Positions 56,320-64,000 of a stretch of DNA of 64,000 nucleotides are shown one piece after another (positions within the stretch are counted from its first letter, which is position 1; every line of letters starts with the position of its first letter). The notes under the pieces are model-generated. The model did not search any database. It was not told the DNA's origin and saw only the letters and a program-made list of their open reading frames with translations. The stretch comes from Aplectana chamaeleonis (Eukaryota; Nematoda; Chromadorea; Rhabditida; Cosmocercidae): positions 81,017-145,016 of the forward strand of contig JAPDOI010001757.1 in the NCBI GenBank assembly GCA_029168955.1, read 5' to 3'. The translations under genes were made by a program, and so were the position numbers.

Positions 56320-58028
56320 AACAAGAGACATAACGAATAAGAAGTACTAATAAATTCAACTTAGCTGTGAGTAAGTATGAAGGACGATTTCAAAACGGGT
56401 TTCAAGAGGGGCGATGACTCATACTGGTTTGACATCACTGCAGGAGAGGGTGGGATGTGCAAACAATGGGCTACAGGGAGAATGATTGAAAATTGATAAA
56501 ATAGGGACTGGCAACCACGTACGGCAGGTGCCAAGAGAAAGAAGAAAATGCATTCAAGGCAGTTCACGCATAAGTGCAAATATCATGTCTTTTTTTCAGT
56601 TCACAATGATAGCAAAAAAGATTATTCTTTAATAATAAAATGCTCTGTATATCTTTTATTTAATTAAACATTCTCTTAGACAGGTGATTAAGTTATTCGA
56701 CGATGCTCGTGTATAGGCGCCAAGCTTCCAACACTGAGGCCGCGTCAGTTGCACCAAGCCGACGCCATGGTAGGTTCTCCGAACAAAACCCGGAACCCCA
56801 ACCGAAGAGATAACAAGTGCTAAGGAGGCCGTTCTATGGGGCCTCAACATGTCTGCGATCCCTTTCCCGAGATGAACACGAATTTCCGGATTTTTTAGCC
56901 CCTCCACAAGATTTTTTTATTAGATTCCCAAAATTCTGACAATCTCCACTCCAAATTTTCTATTTTGTGCCCAAATTTTGACGACCCCCTCACTACCGAT
57001 TGAGAAATTACATTAGGCGGCCGCGCATGACCATATTTCTATTTCTTACACGGGAAACTCGTGTAAATGACAACGATTCGAAAATGAACAGCAACTGTAA
57101 GGAGTGATAGTTACGGACAACAATATAGAGCAATAAATAGCGATTTCAAGAAGCCTCGGGCAGATTCCATTGTCTTTACAAGAAAGAGCAACTATGATTG
57201 AAGAAAAAAAACATCCAAATTGATCGGCAAATTGACGAAAATACTTGTCAAAAGGCAGCCAGCTGAATTCCAATGAGAGATTTTTTTTAATGCCGGAGAA
57301 ATACCTTCCTATGAACGATTCAAAAAAATCTCAAAACTTTTTTTTGAAAAACGCCCTGTTTACAGTGCCAATTTTCATGAAAAAAAAAGATGCTCCCCTC
57401 AGTTTGAAATCAATCAGCTCGGTTTGAAAACAAAAGATCGAATTGAATCTCCAAAAAATTACAACAAACTAAGAGGTCTGAAAAAAAAATATTTCTAGGA
57501 AGAAATAATCAAATATTTTTTGAAATTAAATATTGGTTATAAAATTGTTCTTCATGTCTTCGAAATGATATCAAAATAAAAAAACAATACTTTTTGACAT
57601 ATAGTTCAATGTAACTGATTTCAGGAGCTATCAAAATTAATACTGCAGTTTTATTTTCACTAAAGTCTAAAATTCACGTATAACATCGAAAGTGGTATAC
57701 TACGCCGGAGATCAGGGTGAATAAAAAAGGCAATAAGAAAAAGCAAATATAATTAGCTGAATAGAATAGGACACCAGTCGCAATGAGGGCGGCGGAGGAA
57801 AATTGATTTTCGTTAAGATAAATGCAGTGGATTAAGAATTCTTGCCAAAAGAGAGCAGAATCCCCGACTCTAAAGCTCTGAAAATTCAGAATGAGACCTG
57901 ATCGATGAGGAATCGAGAATACATCATAACGCCAGAAATCTGGATGTGCAATTAAAGGCATGACAAATAAACGTCTTGTATGTGGAGCAGGTGGAGAGCC
58001 GGCTGGCAATTATCGATTAGGCATGAGT
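56320..58028. other. No gene supported
   Basis: Minus-strand frames at 56361-56579, 56656-56907 and 57674-58009 lack motifs. 57280-57660 is AT-rich. Confidence 0.35.
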
Positions 58029-58029
58029 C

Positions 58030-58960
58030 ATACGCTGGCCGGCGAAGGATGGCAAAGCGCCAGCCAGCGCCGACGCGCCAGACGCGCGTCGCGGTTTTTA
58101 GTGGGTCCTGACACGATTGCGGGTACGGTAGTTTCCGGGACGAAAATTTTTTCCCCTGGATTCAACGTCTTGTATCCCCGGGTGGAGGCTGATTTTAGTG
58201 TTGGCTGCAATTCGGAGTGGTTTAAATCATTTGAGACTCTGGATGGACGGTGTGCAGCCGAAGGCTGCACCGTCAGGCAAGGGAGGTAATCCCCGGGTGG
58301 AGGCTGATTTTAGTGTTGGCTGCAATTCGGAGTGGTTTAAATCATTTGAGACTCTGGATGGGACTGGTGCAGCCTTCGGCTGCAACCGTTCAGGCATAAA
58401 GGAAGGTAATCCCTGGGTGGAGGTTGATTTTTAGTGTTGGTCGCGATTCGAGAAAAAATTTAAAACCAAAAATCGGCAGAGGAAGGAAAACTTCGGGTAA
58501 ATGGGCCGATCTTACTGTTGGTCAAAACTCTGATTGAAGAAATGAAACCGAGCAAGCGCCCTTATATCAGATTGAATAGATAACAAGCGAGGTTGAAATT
58601 GCCTTGTCTGATTACCCAAAATCCCTTCCCGATTACTTTCAAGCCAGTAATTCGTTATTAACTCTCAGTCACATTTCACTGCCACTTTCATGAACATTTC
58701 TACCTGAAATTACCGCTTTCCGAAGGAGACGTGAAAGATTTTCAAGATTTCCCGCAGCTAATCAATAAAATAGGCGTCAATGTTACCACAGTGGATTCTG
58801 CATCTACACCATCACACACGCCATTTTACGGCTATCGTGGCAATCGGTACCGCACGGTATTTGGAGTTTACTGCGTCACGGCATTCCGAAATCCAGACGT
58901 TGACGATATTTCAATGAAATTTTTGGGACAACATTGGTTGACGGCGATATCGAACAGTAA
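58030..58960 (-). mobile_element. Satellite-bearing element, copy B (inverted)
   Basis: 58030-58180 is the reverse complement of 46505-46645; the array follows, and 58790-58865 is the reverse complement of about 44665-44740. The order is the same as copy A, reversed. The distal flank continues to at least 58960. Confidence 0.7.
58175..58440. repeat. 113-bp satellite, about 2.5 units
   Basis: GTGGAGGCTGATTTTAGTGT and GCAGCC..GGCTGCACC(GTC) hairpins as in 44870-46500; the last unit decays into TCGGCAGAGGAAGGAAAACT. Confidence 0.88.
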
Positions 58961-59955
58961 TCTCTTTCATTCTGCTTTAAATTCTGAGAGTTGTACCCAA
59001 ATAGGATAATCTCTCAAAGCTTATGCTTGATTGATTGCCGTTAAACGTCTCCATATGCGTAGCAAGAGTACTCAGAGAAGCAAACACATAAAGGAACCTC
59101 ATCATTTTGAACTTCTAACACTGTTACTTCATTTTTTTCCTTGACTTTTGCAGACATCCTGCATGGAGAGAGTAGGCTTCGTGATCAGAAAGTCCAATGA
59201 GAATCCATGCGATGCATATAACTGAATGGATGTTTTTCTACACACAGAATAGTTCAATGCTCAAGCTACTGTGCAGTGGAACGACTTAACCCACACTTCT
59301 GGCCCATGTAGGCAGAATAAGAATCTCCACTTGCAGGTTGTTTTTGAAGGCAGTTTTTGATAAAGGATCGCTCGAACAACGTTATTCTGTACCAATTGTG
59401 GTGAGCGCAGAAGGACTCACCAAGATTTGGATGTGATTTCTCCAACGCGCAACCCCCTGATCTCAGTATCAGGGTCCAGAGTCAAACGTAGGGAAGTCCA
59501 TTCTTTTTGCATTTAATATACTTTAGAAAGTTTAATAACTGTTCAAAAAACGGTCCGGAATGGTTACACTGAGATTCGAGAGAAAAATTGTCAAAAAATC
59601 ACGTGATTTTTGGCCTCGAAAAAAAGGAGTTCATTCTCCTTTTTCAGTTGGCGTACACGATCTTGTTGGAACACTTATCTGTTGAGCTCATTTTTGTCCC
59701 AGAAAGTCAGTTATGGTGCACCTAGCTCCTGTCAAGAATTTGGAAGTTTGTAGCTCAATTTTTGTGGAACTCTCAAAATTGAGGGTCATGAAAGACAAAA
59801 ACACGTAAACATGTCATTATAAACCATCCGACGTTTACTCATTCGTAGAAATGAAATAATGAAATAAACACCATTACTTATAGGCTTTTCCTCAGAATTG
59901 AACGCTCCCTAAGACGGGGTAACGCTTCAATCAATACGGCGGGATCTCGGAAATA
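58961..59955. other. No gene recognised
   Basis: No motif-bearing frame. A sequence containing AACGCTCCCTAAGACG precedes the array. Confidence 0.35.
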
Positions 59956-59959
59956 CTTT

Positions 59960-62900
59960 TTGGAACGCCGCACGGTGGGAATCAGAAGTGCGCCACGGAA
60001 CGCCGTAGAACGTGTGTGGGACCCAAGTGGGAGTGCGCCGGACGCCGTAGAAAGTGTGCGGAATTTAAGTGGGAGTGCGCCGGACGCCGTAGAAAGTGTG
60101 CGGAATTTAAGTGGGAGTGCGCCGGACGCCGTAGAAGTGTGGGACCCAAATGAGGGTGCCCAGGACGCCGTAGAAAGTGTGTGGGACCCAAATTAGTGCT
60201 CAGGACGCCGTAGAAAATGTGTGGGACCAGAACGCCGTAGAAAGTGTGTGGGACCCAAATGAAAGTGCGCCGGACGCCGTAGAAAGTGTGCGGAATTTAA
60301 GGGGGAGGGCGCCGGACGCGGGAGAGAGTGTGCGGGGCCCAGATGAGGGGGGGCCGGACGGCGTAGAAGGTGCGGGACAAACCAAGGCTGAGAAGTGCTC
60401 AGGGCGCCGTAGAAAATGTGTGGGACCCAAATAACAGTGCGTCGGACGCCGTAGAAAGTGTGGGACCCAGATGAGAGTGCTCAGGACGCCATAGAAAATG
60501 TGCGGGACCCAAATAACAGTGCGCAGGACGCCGTAAAAAGTGTGTGGGACCCAAATGAGTGCTCAGGACGCCGTAGAAAATGTGTGGGACCCAAATGAGA
60601 GCGCTCAGGGCGCCGTAGAAAATGTGTGGTACCCAAATAACAGTGCGCAGGACGCCGTAAAAAATGTGTGGGACCCAAATGAGAGCGCTCAGGACGCCGT
60701 AGAAAATGTGCGGGACCGTGCTGCAATGCAACAGTGCACGCAGGTCGCCGTAGAAAGCGTGTGGGACCCAAATGAGAGTGATGAGGACGCCGTAGAAAAT
60801 GTGTTGGACCCAAATAAGAGTGCGCCGGACGCCGTATAAAGTGTGTGGGACCCAAATACGAGTGCTCAGGACGCCGTGGAAAATGTGTGAGACCAGAACG
60901 CCGTAGAAAGTGTGTTGGACCCAAATAACGCAGCGTTGCCGCCGGACGCCGTAGAAAGCGTGGGACACAAGCCATGAAGAGTGCGCCGGACGCCGTAGAA
61001 AGTGTGGGACCCAAATGAGAGTGCGCAGGACGCCGTAAAAAGTGTGGGACCCAGAGTATGAGAGTGCTCAGGACGCCGTAGAAAATGTGCGGGACCCTGA
61101 AATAAAAAGGTGCGCAGAGACGCCGTAAAAGTGTGTGGCCCCTAATGAGAGTGCCTGCCGGACGCCTGTAGAAAGTGTGGGACCCAAGTGAGAGTGCGCC
61201 GGACTGCCGTAGAAAGTGTGGAGACCCGAATGAGGAAGTGCTCAGGACGCCGTAGAAAATGTGCGGGACCCAAATAAAAGTGCCTGCAGGACGCCGCTAA
61301 AAAGTGTGGTGGGACCCTAATGAGAGCGCTCAGGGCGCCGTAGAAATTGTGTGGGACCCAAATAGCAGTGCGTCGGACGCCGTAGAAAGTGTGTGGGAAC
61401 CAAATGAGTGCTCAGGACGCCGTAGAAAATGTGTGGGACCCAAATGAGAGCGCTCAGGGCGCCGTAGAAAATGTGTGGTATCAGCAAACAACAGTGCGCA
61501 GGAACGCCGTAAAAAGTGTGTGCGACCCTAATGCACTGAAGCGCTCAGGCGCTGCCGTAGAAAATGTGTGCAGGACCCAAATAACAGTGGCGTTCAGACG
61601 CCGTAGAAAGTATGTGGGACCCAAATGAGTGCTCAGGACGCCGCAGAAAATGTGTGGGACCAAAACGCCGGAGAAAGTGTGCCAGGGACCCAAATGTGAA
61701 GTGCGCCGGACGCCGTAAGAAAGTGTGGGACCCAAATGAGACTGCCCAGCCGGCCGTAGAAAATGTGCGGGACCCAAATAACAGTGCGCAGGACGCCGTA
61801 AAAAGTGTGTGCGACCCTAATGAGAGCGCTCAGGGCGCCGTAGAAAATGTGTGGGACCCAAATAACAGTGCGTCGGACGCCGTAGAAAGTGTGTGGGACC
61901 CAAATGAGTGCTCAGGACGCCGCAGAAAATGTGTGGGACCAAAACGCCGGAGAAAGTGTGCGGGACCCAAATGCGAGTACGCCGGACGCACGTAGAAAGA
62001 AGATGTGGGACCCAAATGAGAGTGCTCAGGACGCCGTAGAAAAATGTGCGGGACCCAAATAACAGTCACCGCAGAGACGCCGTAAAGATGTGTGCGACCT
62101 AATGAGAAGGCGCCCAGGAGCGCCGTAAGAAAATGTGTGGGACTCAAATAACGGTACGTCCGGACGCCGTAGAAAGTGTGTGGGACCCAAATGAGTGCTC
62201 AGAGACGCCGTAGAAATATGTTTAGGACCCAAATGAGAGCGCTCAGGGCGCCGTAGAAAATATGTGGTACCCAAACAACAGTGCGCAGGACGCCGTAAAA
62301 GTGTGTGGGAATCAAATGAGAGCGCTCAGGACGCCGTAGAAAATGTGTGGGACCCAAATAACAGTGCGTCGGACGCCGTAGAAAGTGTGTGGGACCAAAA
62401 AGAGTGCGCAGGACGCCGTAGAAAATGTGTGTGGACCAAAACGCCAGTAGAAAGTGTGTGGGACCCAAACCAACGCAGTGCGCCGGACATAGCCGTAGAA
62501 AGTGTAATGGGACCCAAATAGTAGAGTGCTCAGGACGCCGTAGAAAATGTGCAGGACCCAAATAATGTGTAACGGTGCGCATAAGACGCCCGCAAAAAGT
62601 GCTGAGACCGAATAGATGAGCGCTCAGGGCGCCGTAGAAAATGTGTTAAGGAACTCCAAATATCAGTGCGTCGGACGCCGTAAAAAGTGTTTGGGACCCG
62701 AATGAGTACTCTCAGGAACGCCGTATGAAAATGTGTGGGACAGAATGGGAGAGCTCAGGGCGCCGTAGAAAATGTGTGGTACCTAGCCAACAGTGCGCAG
62801 AGACGCCGTAAAAAGTGTGTGGGAATCAAATGAGAGCGCTCAGGACGCCGTAGAAAGTGTGTGGGACCCAAATGCAGAGTGCTCAGGACGCCGTAGAAAA

Positions 62901-64000
62901 TGTGTGGGGACAAAACGCCGCCGTGTGAGACCCAAGTGTGTGGGACCCAAATAACAAGCACGCCGGACGCCGTGAAAGTGCAGGACCCGTGAAATCAGGG
63001 AGTGCTCAGGACGCCGTAGAAGTGTAGAGACCCAAATAACAGTGCGCAGGACGCCGTAAAAAGTGTGTAGAGACCTATTGCAGAGCGCTCAGGGCGCCGC
63101 TAGAAAAATATGTGGGACCCAAACTAACAGTGCGTCGGACGCCGTAGAAAGTGTGTGGGACCCAAATGGGAGAAGTGCTCAGGACGCCGTAAGAAAAATG
63201 TACGGGACCCAAATAAAAGTGCGCAGGACGCCGTACAAAAGTGTGTGGCCCCCTAAATGAGAGTGCGCCGGACGCCGTAGAAAGTGTGGGACCCAAGTGA
63301 GAGAGTGCGCCTTGGACGCCGTGAAAGTGTGGGAACCCGGGCCGAGAGTGCTCAGGACGCCGTAGAAAATGTGCCGGGGACCCAAATAAAAGTGCGCAGA
63401 GACCACTGCCGTAAAAGTGTGTGGGACCCTAATATGAGAGCGCTCAGGGCGCCGTAGAAAATGTGTGGGACCCAAATAACGGTGCGTCGGACGCCGTAGA
63501 AAGTGTGTGGGAACCAAATGAGTGCTCAGAGACGCCGTAGAAAATATGTGTGGGACCCAAATGAGAGCCCGCTCAGAGGCGCCGTAGAAAATATGCAGGA
63601 ACCCAAATAACAGTGCGCAGAGACGCCGTAAAAAAGTGTATGCGACCTAATGAAGCGCCCGAGGGCGCCGTAGAAAATGTGTGGAAGACTCAAATAACAG
63701 TACGTCGGACGCCGTAGAAAGTGTAGAGACCCAAATGGAGTGCTCAGGACGCCGTAGAAAATGTTTGGGACCCAAATGAGGGAAGCGCTCAGGGCGCCGT
63801 AGAAAATATGTGGTACCCAAACAACAGTGCCGCAGGACGCCGTAAGTGTGTGGGGAATCAAATGAGGTAGCGCTCAGGACGCCGTAGAAAATGTGTGGGA
63901 CCCAAATAACAGTGCGTCGGACGCCGTAGAAAGTGTGTGGGACCCAAATGAGTGCTCAGGACGCCGCAGAAAATGTGTGGGACCAAAACGCCGGAGAAAG
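59960..64000 (+). repeat. 42-bp minisatellite, about 95 units, continues past the window
   Basis: Unit of 42 bp: GTGTGGGACCCAAATGAGAG then TGCTCAGGACGCCGTAGAAA and two more bases, with recurring variants (AACAGTGCGTCGGACG, AGCGCTCAGGGCGCC). Variants return in blocks, so a higher-order repeat is likely. From about 61.0 kb many one- or two-base insertions break the periodicity. Open frames (VWDPNESAQDAVEN and the complementary strand) result from divisibility by three. Confidence 0.97.

Noticed and set aside
58731..59009. 92-codon open frame
   Set aside because: It overlaps the flank of the satellite-bearing element that recurs near 44.7 kb, so it is probably a repeat-derived frame.

Overview
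This is a gene-poor, repeat-dense stretch of a eukaryotic nuclear genome, almost certainly a nematode. The evidence is: spliced exons with GT/AG introns of about 55 bp to 800 bp; no bacterial operons; a 21/22 match to the nematode SL1 spliced leader on the minus strand at 24121-24142; and mobile elements such as a C2H2/MULE/SWIM transposase gene, a Ty3 element and a Penelope-like remnant. A strongylid-type worm is a guess; the sequence alone does not fix the species.

Layout. 1-10 kb: decayed non-LTR retrotransposon pieces (707-1330 plus; 5130-5960 minus) and MITEs, including a recurring TTAA-bounded family. 11.5-21 kb: a chain of palindromic or foldback elements, some carrying tandem arrays, and a 24-bp minisatellite at 20.3-20.8 kb. 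21.8-25 kb: a 42-bp minisatellite interrupted by a palindrome and by a probable retrocopy of an SL1-trans-spliced mRNA. 24993-37837: one Ty3-type LTR retrotransposon with paired LTRs (about 95% identical by eye) and a 4-bp target duplication, inserted into that minisatellite. Its gag was later hit twice by elements with GGGCC-type inverted ends and CTG duplications. The larger insert (4.7 kb) contains a head-to-head pair of Penelope-like GIY-YIG remnants with a hammerhead-like motif. 38-47 kb: MITEs, a CCCACA-type simple repeat, a hAT-type element with a nested one, and an element carrying a 113-bp satellite with a strong hairpin. 48.3-52.4 kb minus: a multi-exon MULE transposase gene with N-terminal C2H2 fingers, a SWIM finger and a C-terminal PHD/RING-like finger, damaged by a few frameshifts. 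53-56.3 kb: nested MITEs, a 1.9-kb MULE-like element with an 11-bp duplication, and one exon-like ORF that could be cellular. 58-59 kb: an inverted copy of the satellite-bearing element. 60-64 kb: about 4 kb of 42-bp minisatellite running off the window.

Main conclusions. There is no intact host gene I can defend. The interesting layer is the relationship between tandem arrays and mobile elements. The 42-bp arrays at 22-25 kb and 60-64 kb look unrelated but are about 70% identical when one is reverse complemented. Several foldback elements appear to carry arrays in their centres, and the same element is seen with different array lengths. Insertion order can be read directly: minisatellite, then Ty3 element, then CTG-duplicating inserts, with the Penelope pair inside the larger one.
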